A stretch of 49,833 nt of DNA from Fidelibacterota bacterium (GCA_947472795.1 CANJBL010000017.1:1-49833), one strand, 5' to 3'. Shown: positions 35,133-44,525, numbered from the stretch's first letter. Notes: a model not told the origin generated them from the sequence alone. Made by a program: numbers and translations.

Positions 35133-35182
35133 GTGCGGAACCGGACGCTGCGCTATGGTGCCCCTCTCCAGGGGAACAGTCC

Positions 35183-36229
35183 ATGCGCCGCCACTTCCTT
35201 GAAAAACCCAAAAGCGCCGAGATGCACGCGGCTTTAAGCCGCTTCCAGTCGGGCCTCTACGAACACGCAGGGGTGCAGTTCCTTTCCATTCTGCGCAAGG
35301 ACCCCGCCGACAAGGAGGCATTGTTCTTCCTGCGCCTGGTGGAGCGGCGCCTGGATCGCAAAGTCCAGCGCCCGCCGCCGACTCTTATTTGGCAGTTCAA
35401 CCCGGAAGGCACGTGGGAAGGCGATTGGATCAGGCGTCTCTTCGGCGGCATCATCGGCAACGAGATTGTCGATACGCAATGGTCGCAAACGGCCGAGAGC
35501 ATGATCGTGGTTGATAACCGCTTGGTCGAAGCCAAGCTGCCCTACTACGCCGCTGCCTTCGAGCGCGGCTGCCGTATCGTGCTGATCCACCTCAGCGACG
35601 AAGCTTTCAGAGACGACACCAGTGCTTATCCCTATTGCGACGCCGTCATCCGCAACTACTATTCAGAGCTTCTGGCGGACGCCGCACGCGTCCATTTTTT
35701 TCCCCTGGGCTACAAGACCGGCTTTGCCACAGGCGCTCTGCACAAATCGGCGCCCGCGCAAAAATATCTGTGGAGCTTCGCCGGCGATCCCAAAAAGACC
35801 ACTCGCACCGAGATGCTGGCAGCCATGGAGAGCCTTGGCGGCGGCTTCAAGCATCTCACGAGCGACTTCAATTCCGCCGATGCTCTACCGGTCTCCGCTT
35901 ACCGCGCCCTCATGGACGAGAGCATCTTCATCCCCTGCCCCAGCGGCTGGTCGAACCTCGACAGTTTCCGCGTCTATGAAGCGCTGGAAGCCGGCTGCAT
36001 CCCCATCGTCGAGAAGCGCCCGAACTTTGATTATTTCGCGCGGCTATGTGGCCCTCACCCGCTGCCCACTGTTTCCACGTGGTCGGAAGTGCCGGCCCTT
36101 ATCCAGCGCTTGCAAGCAGACGGCAGTGTCGAGGCTCTCCGCCAGACATGCGCGGAGTGGTGGACATCCTATGTCCCAGCATTGAAGCAATCGTTGGAAA
36201 AGACTGTGAAGGACGCGATGGCGCTATAG
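35183..36229 (+). CDS. Exostosin-like (GT47-type) glycosyltransferase-like protein
   Basis: The N-terminus has a short TPR-like helical pair (about 10-60). The main part shows HFFPLGYKTGF and LWSFAGDPKKTTRTEML (a typical exostosin-type segment), then IFIPCPSGWSNLDSFRVYEALEAGCIPIVEKRPNFDYF, in which the SFRVYEALEAG motif corresponds to the nucleotide-sugar site of GT47/exostosin proteins. It likely modifies a surface glycan. Length 348. The neighbour at 36241 is convergent. Confidence 0.8.
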   Translation: MRRHFLEKPKSAEMHAALSRFQSGLYEHAGVQFLSILRKDPADKEALFFLRLVERRLDRKVQRPPPTLIWQFNPEGTWEGDWIRRLFGGIIGNEIVDTQWSQTAESMIVVDNRLVEAKLPYYAAAFERGCRIVLIHLSDEAFRDDTSAYPYCDAVIRNYYSELLADAARVHFFPLGYKTGFATGALHKSAPAQKYLWSFAGDPKKTTRTEMLAAMESLGGGFKHLTSDFNSADALPVSAYRALMDESIFIPCPSGWSNLDSFRVYEALEAGCIPIVEKRPNFDYFARLCGPHPLPTVSTWSEVPALIQRLQADGSVEALRQTCAEWWTSYVPALKQSLEKTVKDAMAL

Positions 36230-36240
36230 GCGACGGCGTT

Positions 36241-36858
36241 CTAGGCGACGTCGGTGGCGTCCGCTGCGTCGTTGGCCATGATGGAGGGCACCAGTTTCGG
36301 TGTTTGCGGCGCGACGTTTTTCAAATCATGACGGCGCTTGAACAGCATCCACCATACCGGAGCGCCTAGCTTCAAGGCCGCGCGGATTTGCTCATGAGCG
36401 GTTTCATCAGGCATGTGAGGAGCAGCCACCGAGGCCGACCCCAGCAGGATCAGCATGACTTTCGCCAGAAGATTGTCGGGCACCTTGCGTTGCATGAGCA
36501 ACGCACCCTTGCCCAAGCGGCCCATGATCAGGAACGCCAGCGTCGAGGCGTCGTCGTCCTCTCTGTAGATGACACTGTCCATGCGCGCGAAGACTTCACG
36601 CACCGTTTCCCGCGCCATGTCGGACGGAAACAGGTCGCAGATTTTGCACGCTTCCAGCGCGACCAGGCCGGCGTAGTACCAAGGATCGGGCGCGGTCAAA
36701 ATCGGACGATACGTGGCATAGGCCGACAGGCGCTTGCCTTCGTGCCATTCCGGCACGGCGTAGCCCGACACTTCGGCCATGTCGCGCAGGAACCACAGCG
36801 CCGCATCCTGCGGCGCCATGATGGTCTTAGCGCGAAATTCTGTAACGTTATCCGACAT
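36241..36858 (-). CDS. Conserved-looking protein of unknown function
   Basis: I do not recognise this protein of 205 residues. It is mostly helical and acidic. Features are an N-terminal MSDNVTEFRAKTIMAPQDAALWFLRDMAEVSGY, a central LVALEACKICDLFPSDMARETVREVF and a short hydrophobic stretch (LLAKVMLILLGSASVA). No signal peptide. Start ATG 36858 is used because no ribosome site supports the upstream extension. Confidence 0.6.
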   Translation of the reverse strand: MSDNVTEFRAKTIMAPQDAALWFLRDMAEVSGYAVPEWHEGKRLSAYATYRPILTAPDPWYYAGLVALEACKICDLFPSDMARETVREVFARMDSVIYREDDDASTLAFLIMGRLGKGALLMQRKVPDNLLAKVMLILLGSASVAAPHMPDETAHEQIRAALKLGAPVWWMLFKRRHDLKNVAPQTPKLVPSIMANDAADATDVA

Positions 36859-36909
36859 GCTTGTTCTTTGCGTCCGGCGTCTTCCTAGCAACTTTGGCCG
36901 AGATTTACT

Positions 36910-38847
36910 TTATAAATCGGCAACGATGCGCACGGCAAACCCCCGCGAAACACTGGGGGAGAAGCGTCCCGAAGCGCCGTCCACATTCCAGGCATAGCTG
37001 TTGAAGAGGTTCAAGACCTGGCCGCGGATCGAGGCGTTGACGTCCATGACCTTGAAAAGATAGCGCGCACCGATGCTTACAGTGGTCTCTGCCGGGACAC
37101 GTAAGGTGTCGAGGCGATTGGCGTACATGGACCCCTGGCTGTCGATCTGGGTTTCGAGCGAGAAGCCGTGCCAGGTCGGATGGCTGTACTGCAGGTTGAG
37201 ACGCAGGAGCCGTGACGGTGTACCGGGCGGCACGCGGCCGATGACACCCTGATCCACGGGCAGACCCGAGACACGCGCCTGTAGGAACAACGCGCCGGCC
37301 ACAACATTCAACCCTTCGATAGGCTTGCCCGTCAGCGACATTTCAATGCCGCGATGCTTCAGCTCGCCAACATGCGTGTAGAGGTTCACCGGGCTGAGGC
37401 CGAAGTAAGGTTTCACGACCTCGAAGCCGCCGGCCACAAGAACGATACCGGGTGTAAGGCGATAACGAATGCCGCCATCCACTTGCCGGGTGACACTGGC
37501 CGGCATGGGTTCGCCGGCATTGGTGGCGTTGTCGGGGGCGGCACCAAACTCCTCGATGCCACGCGTATAGCTCGCATACAACGTCACGTCTTTTGTCGCA
37601 AAGACCGCAAGCGTGGCGTTATAGAGCCAGGGCTCACTTTTGGTTTTGCCCGGCACCGCGCCTTGCTTGCCGAAACTCCTGCTGTAGAAACTTTTCTGCA
37701 CACCGACGCTGGCTTCACCCACATTGGCCCACTGGCCCACGTAAGCAACGCCCGGCGTGAACTGATCGACGAGATCCTTGTCGCGACGGCCGAAGGTGAA
37801 TGTCGGCTGGGGCAGATCCTCGACAACACCGACCGTGTGTTTTCCGAAGAGCACCGTGCCGCCGCCGCCAAAGACACGTGACGTCTCGCGGCCGCGTAGA
37901 TTGAAGTGCACGGTGTGGCGAAGATCGCCTTCGGTGAAAACGCCGCTCGCGCGTGCTTCGCCGGAGTAAGAAGCCAGCCGATGATGCGGGTAACGCAGGA
38001 TGTCGAGATTGGCCGTGCCGTCGGCCTGCGTGTTGCGGTAAGAGACCACGAAATTGTCGGGTCGCAGCAGATCGGAACGGAAGACAGCGCCCTGGATGCG
38101 CCAGTTCTCAAAGGGCCGCGACTTGACGATGACGCCGGCATTGATCTCGTTCATGGTCTGGTCGGCCCACTTCTGGCCCCAGAAACGATCGCGCGCGAAC
38201 TTCGGCGGCAGATACGCGCCGCCGGTATAGACAGCGGGACTTGCTTCGGCGTCCCGCGTCTCTTCGTAATAGAAGAAAGGGATCACCTCGAGGGTGTCGC
38301 TGGGAGTCAGGCGGAAGATGGTTGCCGTGTTCCAGTGACGCCCATTGACCAGCTGATCATTGATCTGGGCCCACAGGGCAGCGCCCAATTCCATGCCTAC
38401 CTTGCCCGGAACAAGCGGCTGCTTGTAATCGATACCCACGAGATTGAGGCCGCTCGGCGTCGCGTAATCGAGATTGAGGGTATAGACGCGCTTGTCGCCC
38501 GGCATGTAGATCGCGCTCTCGGCCACACCCGTGGGCGCGGGGAACGGGTAAGACTGCGCGGCCAAGCCGACGCGCATGGTCACGCTGCGCTGCAGGCGGC
38601 TGCCCATATGAGCCTGTTGGTCGAAGTAGAGTCCTTCGATGCGCCCGTTGCCAGCATTCATAGGATTGAAGCCGCGGGCACTCGTTGCGCTGTAAAGGCC
38701 GATGCTCTGTCCGCCCGTGCTCGTGCCGAAAGCATCCTCGGCGGATGTGACGGCATTCTCGCTTGCGCGCTGGGCGAAGGCAGACAGATTGAACGTGCTC
38801 AGAACGGCGAGTGCCGTTCCGCCCAATAAACGACGGTACGCTTTCAA
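36910..38847 (-). CDS. TonB-dependent outer-membrane receptor
   Basis: A receptor of about 645 residues. After a signal peptide (LLGGTALAVLSTFNLSAFAQ) comes a plug region with GLYSATSARGFNPMNAGNGRIEGLYFD, then a beta-barrel ending in VSRGFAVRIVADL with the aromatic/hydrophobic finish of the class. The start is TTG 38847, three bases after GGGGGA; an upstream TTG at 38871 has no ribosome site. The ligand is unknown. Two candidate control sequences lie upstream (38895-38916 and 38956-38979). Confidence 0.88.
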   Translation of the reverse strand: MKAYRRLLGGTALAVLSTFNLSAFAQRASENAVTSAEDAFGTSTGGQSIGLYSATSARGFNPMNAGNGRIEGLYFDQQAHMGSRLQRSVTMRVGLAAQSYPFPAPTGVAESAIYMPGDKRVYTLNLDYATPSGLNLVGIDYKQPLVPGKVGMELGAALWAQINDQLVNGRHWNTATIFRLTPSDTLEVIPFFYYEETRDAEASPAVYTGGAYLPPKFARDRFWGQKWADQTMNEINAGVIVKSRPFENWRIQGAVFRSDLLRPDNFVVSYRNTQADGTANLDILRYPHHRLASYSGEARASGVFTEGDLRHTVHFNLRGRETSRVFGGGGTVLFGKHTVGVVEDLPQPTFTFGRRDKDLVDQFTPGVAYVGQWANVGEASVGVQKSFYSRSFGKQGAVPGKTKSEPWLYNATLAVFATKDVTLYASYTRGIEEFGAAPDNATNAGEPMPASVTRQVDGGIRYRLTPGIVLVAGGFEVVKPYFGLSPVNLYTHVGELKHRGIEMSLTGKPIEGLNVVAGALFLQARVSGLPVDQGVIGRVPPGTPSRLLRLNLQYSHPTWHGFSLETQIDSQGSMYANRLDTLRVPAETTVSIGARYLFKVMDVNASIRGQVLNLFNSYAWNVDGASGRFSPSVSRGFAVRIVADL

Positions 38848-38894
38848 GAATCCCCCAAAACAGACTGCCAAGCGCCATTTAATGTTGGCGAAAT

Positions 38895-38916
38895 CTTGCG
38901 ATCAACGTATCGCAAG
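38895..38916 (-). promoter_or_regulatory. Perfect dyad CTTGCGAT-N6-ATCGCAAG upstream of the TonB receptor
   Basis: Two 8-base half-sites with a 6-base spacer (22 bases in all), 48-70 bases upstream of the receptor start. Spacing of two half-sites one helical turn apart suits a dimeric helix-turn-helix regulator. No regulator gene is adjacent, so the binding protein is unknown. Confidence 0.55.
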
Positions 38917-38955
38917 ACTTACATCAGCTTGTCTTCAAATGTCTGCGAGGCCATC

Positions 38956-38979
38956 GCGCAATCTGGATGCGCAATCTGG
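38956..38979 (+). repeat. Direct repeat GCGCAATCTGG x2 near the TonB receptor promoter
   Basis: Two exact 11-base copies, 13 bases apart, at 38956-38966 and 38969-38979, between the receptor and the DUF72 gene. May be regulatory or a small duplication. Confidence 0.6.
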
Positions 38980-39002
38980 GGTTGCGGGTGTGATGTGCCC
39001 GG

Positions 39003-39740
39003 CTAAAGGCGCGCGATCAGCGCTTCCGCGGCCGCCGGTGCGCGCACCTTAGCGCCCGAGATGAAGTAGACAAAGACATCGCCGCGCTTGGCCCAGCCCT
39101 TGGCCTTCTTGACCCAGGCGTCGAGGTCCTTCTCGCTGTAGCCGGTCTTGAGGTTTTCTTCGGTACGCATCAGCCGCGCATAGGTGAAATCCGCCGTGGG
39201 CTCGTCGATCTCTGGGAAGGTCTCATCGTCGGCATACACAATGGCGGCGTTGTATTTCTTGGCGAGCGCAAAAAAAGCTTTGTCCTTGAAGGTGGGGCTG
39301 CGCACTTCCAACACATGTCGCAGCGCCACCTTGCCAACCTTCTTGGGCAGCGCCTTCAGAAACGCTTCGAAGTCCTCGGCATCAAACTTCTTGGTAGCCA
39401 TGAATTGCCAATTGATGGGGCCGAGCCGGGCGCCCAGTTCGTTCAGGCCCTGGCCAACGAAGCGCTCGATGGACTCTGTGGCTTCCGCCAACACACGGCG
39501 ATTGGTGCAATAGCGTGAGGCTTTGACCGCGAAAACAAAGTCGTCGGGCGTTTCCTCGCGCCACTTGATCCAGCTTGCGGGCTTAAAGGTGGAGTAATAC
39601 GTGCCGTTGATCTCTATGGAGGTGAGCTTCTCGGCGGCGTAGGAAAGCTCTTTCTTCTGCGAAAGGCCCTTTGGATAGAAGGTCCCGCGCCAAGGCTCAA
39701 AGGTCCAGCCGCCGATACCACAATAAATCTTGCCCGCCAT
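39003..39740 (-). CDS. DUF72 (YecE) family protein
   Basis: The family signature is complete: IYCGIGGWTFEPWRGTFYP at the N-terminus, SIEINGTYYSTFKPASWIKWREETPDDFVFAVKASRY, then LGPINWQFM and the C-terminal VFVYFISGAKVRAPAAAEALI. It is a TIM-barrel-like family found widely, with no well-settled function. Length 245 is normal. Confidence 0.9.
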   Translation of the reverse strand: MAGKIYCGIGGWTFEPWRGTFYPKGLSQKKELSYAAEKLTSIEINGTYYSTFKPASWIKWREETPDDFVFAVKASRYCTNRRVLAEATESIERFVGQGLNELGARLGPINWQFMATKKFDAEDFEAFLKALPKKVGKVALRHVLEVRSPTFKDKAFFALAKKYNAAIVYADDETFPEIDEPTADFTYARLMRTEENLKTGYSEKDLDAWVKKAKGWAKRGDVFVYFISGAKVRAPAAAEALIARL

Positions 39741-39776
39741 AAGGCCCTCTCATTGCACGCTGAAGCCGATCTTCGG

Positions 39777-40091
39777 CTATTTGCAGACCTGTTGGTACTC
39801 GTAATTCCGCGTTTGCTCGTTGTAGGCAAGTTCTGGATGGCAGGTGGGAAGTGCCGGCTGCGTCGTCGGTGATGGCGACAAAAGCGGCGATGGCGGCGTC
39901 GGTGGGCAAATCGAAGGGCCGCAAATCTGCGTCGAGCCTGGCTGGGTGCACACTTGCAGTGGCCGGCCATCAATGCACGTACACGTACAGGCATTGTCCA
40001 GTGGCGGTGGTGTCTGCGCGCGTACCGGTGCTGCTACCATCAGCATTGCTAGAGCGAATAAAAGTACCGTCTTCTGAGCCATGATTTTCAT
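39777..40091 (-). CDS. Small exported cysteine-rich protein of unknown function
   Basis: A signal peptide (MKIMAQKTVLLFALAMLMVAAPVRA) is followed by an 80-residue Cys- and Pro-rich mature protein with eight cysteines (NACTCTC, QVC, QICGPSIC, TCHPE, QQVC), which suggests disulfides. ATG 40091 begins the signal peptide; ATG 40082 would also work. Three residues from the 3' end is a final Cys. It starts 56 bases after the S1/P1 nuclease gene on the same strand; the family is unknown. Confidence 0.65.
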   Translation of the reverse strand: MKIMAQKTVLLFALAMLMVAAPVRAQTPPPLDNACTCTCIDGRPLQVCTQPGSTQICGPSICPPTPPSPLLSPSPTTQPALPTCHPELAYNEQTRNYEYQQVCK

Positions 40092-40147
40092 GTAGGTGTT
40101 GATCGGTTCTGACGCCAGCGGTCTCATGCCTGAACGCGGTGTGAAGA

Positions 40148-40951
40148 TCACGGCGCGAACTCACCCGCCGCGCCCAACGTCTCGTTGATCGCATAGCTCA
40201 GGCGCACACCGGCGCGCTGGAGGCGCTCGCGCACCACCGTCACATTGGCCCGTTGATAAGCTTCACCCCAGGTGAAATCCTTCGCCTCAACAAATTTCAT
40301 CTCCGGGCGCTGCGTCAGCATCAGAGATTCATTGGCCCAATCCTCCGGCGTCGAGACCACCCACGCCGCCCGTTGTGCGTTAGTGATCCCCTTGTGCAAT
40401 TCCATCGCCAACTCCGGCCACGGCTTGTTCTCGGCGGCGATGATGTCGGAATCCCAGAGGTCGTGCATGTTAGTCTCGCGGCCGAAATAGGTGCCGTGGA
40501 TGGCGTACCCGATTCCGCTCCCTGCGTTGGTCACATGCAGAGGCTCGTGAATGTCGCCGACGAAATGCATCAGAAACTTAAGAGCGTCGGCCTTCTCCTC
40601 ACGTCCGGCATTGCCGTTCATGAGGCCCAGGTCGCGCTTGATCTGCACAATGGCGCAGCTCCACGTCTCATCACAGTCGCGGAGTGGGTCAACTTTCAAT
40701 TGCCCGGCGGCCACGCTCACGCCGTGCCAGCGGCGTGTCTCGGGATGCGTGTCGCGGTAACGGTCCGCCCACAGACACAGCTCGGAAAATTCCTCCGGCG
40801 TCTGGATGGCAAGAAGATCCTGGACCCGCGCGCGCGCCAGGGGCTGAAGGTCTGCCCACGCCACGGCGCAAAGGATGCGGTGCCCGTCATCGCCCCAGGC
40901 GAAAGCCGGCAACGGCAGCAACAGCAGAAGGGCAAACAAAAAGCGGTTCAT
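40148..40951 (-). CDS. S1/P1-type nuclease
   Basis: A secreted zinc nuclease of the S1/P1 family. The signal peptide (FLFALLLLLPLPAFA) ends before a mature N-terminal Trp, which in this family is the first zinc ligand: WGDDGHRILCAVAW. Other ligand segments are LWADRYRDTHPE, FLMHFVGDIHEPLHV and MHDLWDSDII with its His and Asp. It cleaves single-stranded nucleic acids, probably for nutrient use or in the periplasm. Length 267 is normal. Confidence 0.93.
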   Translation of the reverse strand: MNRFLFALLLLLPLPAFAWGDDGHRILCAVAWADLQPLARARVQDLLAIQTPEEFSELCLWADRYRDTHPETRRWHGVSVAAGQLKVDPLRDCDETWSCAIVQIKRDLGLMNGNAGREEKADALKFLMHFVGDIHEPLHVTNAGSGIGYAIHGTYFGRETNMHDLWDSDIIAAENKPWPELAMELHKGITNAQRAAWVVSTPEDWANESLMLTQRPEMKFVEAKDFTWGEAYQRANVTVVRERLQRAGVRLSYAINETLGAAGEFAP

Positions 40952-41010
40952 GATACAGCGATGAAACCAGAACTGTTTTCATCCTACCACGTCCCGCGTG
41001 GTCACGGGCA

Positions 41011-42588
41011 TTACAGTGTGAGGTCGTGAGCCACTTGCGCGAGAACATCATCCCACGCACCCACCGTCTCCTGCCGGTAGAGATGGGCCGTCGGGTACCA
41101 GGGGCTATCACTCCGTTTCAGCATCCATCGCCAGTCGGCGCCTGCACGCGGCAACAAGATGCGCACATCTTTGCCGAGCGCACCGGCCAGGTGAGCCATG
41201 GAGGTATCAACGGTAATGACGGCATCCATCAAACTCACGACCGCCGCCGTATCGTCGAAATCCTTCAAGGCCTCGCCCAGATGCTGCACGCCGGGCATCG
41301 ATTTCAGCAGATCGTCGTCGCCGGGGCGCACATCTTTTTGCAAACTGAACCAGAGCGCCCGCTGCGTGAGAAGCGGCACAAAAGCACCTAGACCGATGGA
41401 CCGCGCAGCATCGTTTCCATGATGACGGTTGCCGGCCCACACCACCCCGATCCGCCGCGCAGCACTCTCACCGCCCAACCGGGCTCGCCAGTGGGCCAGC
41501 GCCTCCGGGGAAGGTTGCAGATAAGGCACTTGCGACGGAATCGTCGTCAGCGTCGTGTGAAAAGCGCGTGGCAGACTCAACAGCGGACAATGCACGTCGA
41601 AAGCCGGCAATGCCTCACCCTCCGCTACAAGTTGCGATACGCCCTCAAGGCTTGCCATGAGCGCCATCAAGGGCCGCTGCACTTCCAGCACCACGCGCGC
41701 GCCGCGCGCGGCGAGCAGCGGCGCGTAGCGGCAAAATTGGATGCTGTCCCCGAAACCCTGCTCAGCATGGAGAAGTATTGTTTTGCCGGTAATGTCCTCG
41801 CCCAGCCATTGTGCCTGCGCGAAGGAACGCAGCTGGCGGTTCTGCTGCGCGGTGCGCCAGCGCCACTCATACCCTTCCCAGGCGGCAGCGCTGTAGTCGC
41901 CGGTAATCAGGCGGCAGAGCGCTTGATTGAGATGTGCACCGGCGTAATCCGGCTGCAAGGCGATCGCGCGCGCGTAATCAGCCAGCGCCTCATCGCTCCG
42001 GTGCATTTCGCCCAGCGCATTCGCCCGGTTGTAGAACGCGGGCCCGCTTCCCGGCGCCAATGCCAAGGCATCGCTGGCGCTTTGCACGGCTTCTTCCAGG
42101 CGCCCCAGGCTTGCCAATACAACGCTGCGATTTGCCAGGATCTCAGCGTCGCCGGGGTCCAGCGCCAGCGCGCGGTCGTAACTTGCCAGGGCTTCGGCCG
42201 ATCGTTTCAATTTGACCAGCACTACGCCGCGATTGTTGAGGGCTTTCACGTAATGCGGACGCAAAGCCAAAGCATGGTTGAAGCGGCGCAGCGCTTCCTC
42301 CGGCCGCTCCAGCGCGACCAGTGCCAAGCCGCAATTGTATTGGGCCACGGCATGATTGGAATTGAGGACCAGCGCCCGCGTCAGGAGATGAACCGCTTCT
42401 TCATTCTGGCCAAGCTGATGGGCCAGCGCGCCGCGCAACTGCAAGGCGTCGAAATGATCGGGCGCTACGGCGAGCACGCTGTCATATAGCTCCGCCGCTT
42501 CCGCAAAATCTCCCTGCTGGTGATACGCGAGGGCGCGTTGAAGGTCGGCAGCAAGATCGGCCGAAGGCAGCGCCCCGTCGTCGGACAT
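41011..42588 (-). CDS. TPR protein with C-terminal glycosyltransferase-9-like domain
   Basis: The N-terminal half (about 10-255) consists of about seven TPR repeats (e.g. ALAYHQQGDFAEAAELYDSVLAVAPDHF; RPHYVKALNNRGVVLVKL). The C-terminal half (about 290-525) resembles the GT-B type domain seen in TPR-GT9-like proteins: LLHAEQGFGDSIQFCRYAPLL, RIGVVWAGNRHHGNDAARSIGL and AAVVSLMDAVITVDTSMAHLAGALGK. Such proteins often modify cell-surface proteins or glycans. ATG 42588 follows AGCGGAGG. It starts 14 bases after the Kdo hydroxylase-like gene; the two probably share a transcript. Confidence 0.85.
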   Translation of the reverse strand: MSDDGALPSADLAADLQRALAYHQQGDFAEAAELYDSVLAVAPDHFDALQLRGALAHQLGQNEEAVHLLTRALVLNSNHAVAQYNCGLALVALERPEEALRRFNHALALRPHYVKALNNRGVVLVKLKRSAEALASYDRALALDPGDAEILANRSVVLASLGRLEEAVQSASDALALAPGSGPAFYNRANALGEMHRSDEALADYARAIALQPDYAGAHLNQALCRLITGDYSAAAWEGYEWRWRTAQQNRQLRSFAQAQWLGEDITGKTILLHAEQGFGDSIQFCRYAPLLAARGARVVLEVQRPLMALMASLEGVSQLVAEGEALPAFDVHCPLLSLPRAFHTTLTTIPSQVPYLQPSPEALAHWRARLGGESAARRIGVVWAGNRHHGNDAARSIGLGAFVPLLTQRALWFSLQKDVRPGDDDLLKSMPGVQHLGEALKDFDDTAAVVSLMDAVITVDTSMAHLAGALGKDVRILLPRAGADWRWMLKRSDSPWYPTAHLYRQETVGAWDDVLAQVAHDLTL

Positions 42589-42602
42589 TGCCGGCGCCTC
42601 CG

Positions 42603-43541
42603 CTAGGCCGCCGGCGAGGCGTTTTGCGCTTCGTAAGCTTGTGCCGCGGCGGAGAGTTCCACGGGCTTGGGGTTGGGGTCGATGCCGATGCCGGCATCCT
42701 TCAGCCACGTTGGTAGCAGGGCGTGCGGTGACTTTCCCGGGTCTAGCATGTCGCTGACCAAGCAGTGGCATTCCGCACCGACCATCCGCCGTCCGTACCG
42801 AACGGCATGACTGATGGACGACGCTTCGCCAATCACCGCGCCCATGGGCGGAATGTCGATCTCATGGTGCGGGATAGCTTGCAGGAACTCACGGCTGGTG
42901 CGGTATGTCAGCATGTCCAGATCGTTGCCAACCATCTCCGGGTATTCATGACGATGTCTTTTCAGGATTTCGGGCATGGTGAACGACGTCCACCACTTGC
43001 GCGGCTCTGAATCGATGTTCACGAACAATTTGACGCGGTGATAGTTCTTGGCCTGCGGATTTTGCGGCTTGCCGCCTCCGAAACCGTCAACATGAATGCC
43101 TTCATTCAGCGTGTCGGTCATGCGCCAGGTGATATTGCCGACGTTCAATGAATGGTAGTGCGGAAACAGTTGCCGCAACGCCAGGCGGAGCTGCCAGTTG
43201 GCTGAGACGATTTGCTCCTGCAGGTAGCCTAGCACTTGCGGTTGCGGAAACACGCCGCGCAGAATGTGCTGCTCGTTGAAGCGAAAGTTGCTGCCTTCCC
43301 GTTCAAACAAATTTTTCTCGATGCCGTTGACTGCGCCGATCTTCTTGAACTGGGGCGGGAAGGTCACGGCCCGCAGGAACTCCAGGTCCAGATCCATCGG
43401 AAAGTACGGGATATAAATGATATTCAGATCTTCATAACGGCGCGTGATCTCGTCGCCGTAGGTGCGGGCGTAATCGCCGATGGACTCATGCCGGCGGAGT
43501 TCAAAGATATTATCCGGGACTTCGGAATGGCGGCGAATCAT
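42603..43541 (-). CDS. kdoO: Kdo hydroxylase-family protein (Fe(II)/2-oxoglutarate-type oxygenase)
   Basis: The closest match that I recognise is the Kdo 3-hydroxylase family, which hydroxylates Kdo of LPS to Ko. Iron ligands are probably His150 and Asp152 in GIHVDGF and His245 in SISHAV. The segments HRVKLFVNIDSEPRKWW and SISHAVRYGRRMVGAECHCL correspond to conserved family stretches, and a late SPHALLP matches the typical C-terminal end. The hydroxylated sugar here is inference. It lies next to the TPR-GT gene, which supports a role in surface glycan modification. Start ATG 43541. Confidence 0.68.
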   Translation of the reverse strand: MIRRHSEVPDNIFELRRHESIGDYARTYGDEITRRYEDLNIIYIPYFPMDLDLEFLRAVTFPPQFKKIGAVNGIEKNLFEREGSNFRFNEQHILRGVFPQPQVLGYLQEQIVSANWQLRLALRQLFPHYHSLNVGNITWRMTDTLNEGIHVDGFGGGKPQNPQAKNYHRVKLFVNIDSEPRKWWTSFTMPEILKRHRHEYPEMVGNDLDMLTYRTSREFLQAIPHHEIDIPPMGAVIGEASSISHAVRYGRRMVGAECHCLVSDMLDPGKSPHALLPTWLKDAGIGIDPNPKPVELSAAAQAYEAQNASPAA

Positions 43542-43689
43542 GGTGACGTCTCATCAGGGTTCAGGCTTTGCGACATTGTAAACCAAAAATCCGACTGCTG
43601 TCCCGGCACAATCGCGCGCGCAAACCACGGGCCTCTCGACTATTCTGAGGGCCCATATCTCCAAAAATACTCGGAATGAGGAACCCGTC

Positions 43690-44523
43690 ATGCCACACCC
43701 CAGCCCCTGGTCCCATCAACGCCGTCCTGGCATCGCCGACGATATCGATTTTGAAATCAAAGGCGAGGAGTTGCAGTTCGTCGAGATCGAGCTGGACCCT
43801 GGTGAGAGTGCGGTGGCCGAAGCAGGCGCCATGGTCTGGAAAGATGCCAGCATCGGCATGGAAACGGTCTTCGGCGACGGCAGCGGCGGGGCGAACGCCA
43901 GCTTCACGGACAAATTACTGGGCGCCGGCAAGCGCCTCATCACCGGCGAGAGTCTCTTCACAACGGTCTTCACCCACAACGGCAGCGGCAAAGCGCGTGT
44001 GGCCTTCGCAGCACCGACACCCGGCGCCATCCTGCCCCTGCGTCTGGCCGATTACGGCGGCCAGCTTATTTGCCAGAAAGACAGTTTCCTCGCGGCGGCC
44101 AAAGGTGTGGCCATCGGCGTGCATTTTCAAAAGCGTATCATGACGGGGCTTTTCGGTGGCGAGGGCTTCATCATGCAAACCCTCACCGGCGACGGCTGGG
44201 TCTTTGTGCAAATGGGCGGCACGGTCGTGGAGCGTGAATTGGCGCGCGGCCAGGAGTTGCACGTGGATACGGGCTGCATCGCCGCCTTCACGCCTTCGGT
44301 CGATTTCGACCTCATCAGCGTGGGCGGTGTGAAGAGCATGTTCTTCGGCGGCGAGGGGATGTTCTTCGCCCGCCTCACCGGCCCCGGCAAAGTCTGGATC
44401 CAGTCCCTCCCCTTCGCGCGCCTCGCGGGCCGCATGCTCGCCGCCGCGCGCGGCGGTGGCTCCAACCGCGGCGAAGGTTCGCTGCTGGGCGCAATCGGCG
44501 ATATCGTCGATGGGAATAGGTAA
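43690..44523 (+). CDS. AIM24 / TIGR00266 family protein
   Basis: A 277-residue protein of the AIM24-like family, with the jelly-roll strands LQFVEIELDPGESAVAEAGAMVWKD, GLFGGEGFIMQTLTGDGWVFVQMGGTVVERELARGQELHVDTGCIAAFTPSVDF, and GGVKSMFFGGEGMFFARLTGPGKVWIQSLPF. The Gly-rich C-terminal tail is usual. Function is unsettled; no signal peptide. It is divergent from the Kdo hydroxylase-like gene. Confidence 0.9.
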   Translation: MPHPSPWSHQRRPGIADDIDFEIKGEELQFVEIELDPGESAVAEAGAMVWKDASIGMETVFGDGSGGANASFTDKLLGAGKRLITGESLFTTVFTHNGSGKARVAFAAPTPGAILPLRLADYGGQLICQKDSFLAAAKGVAIGVHFQKRIMTGLFGGEGFIMQTLTGDGWVFVQMGGTVVERELARGQELHVDTGCIAAFTPSVDFDLISVGGVKSMFFGGEGMFFARLTGPGKVWIQSLPFARLAGRMLAAARGGGSNRGEGSLLGAIGDIVDGNR

Positions 44524-44525
44524 AG

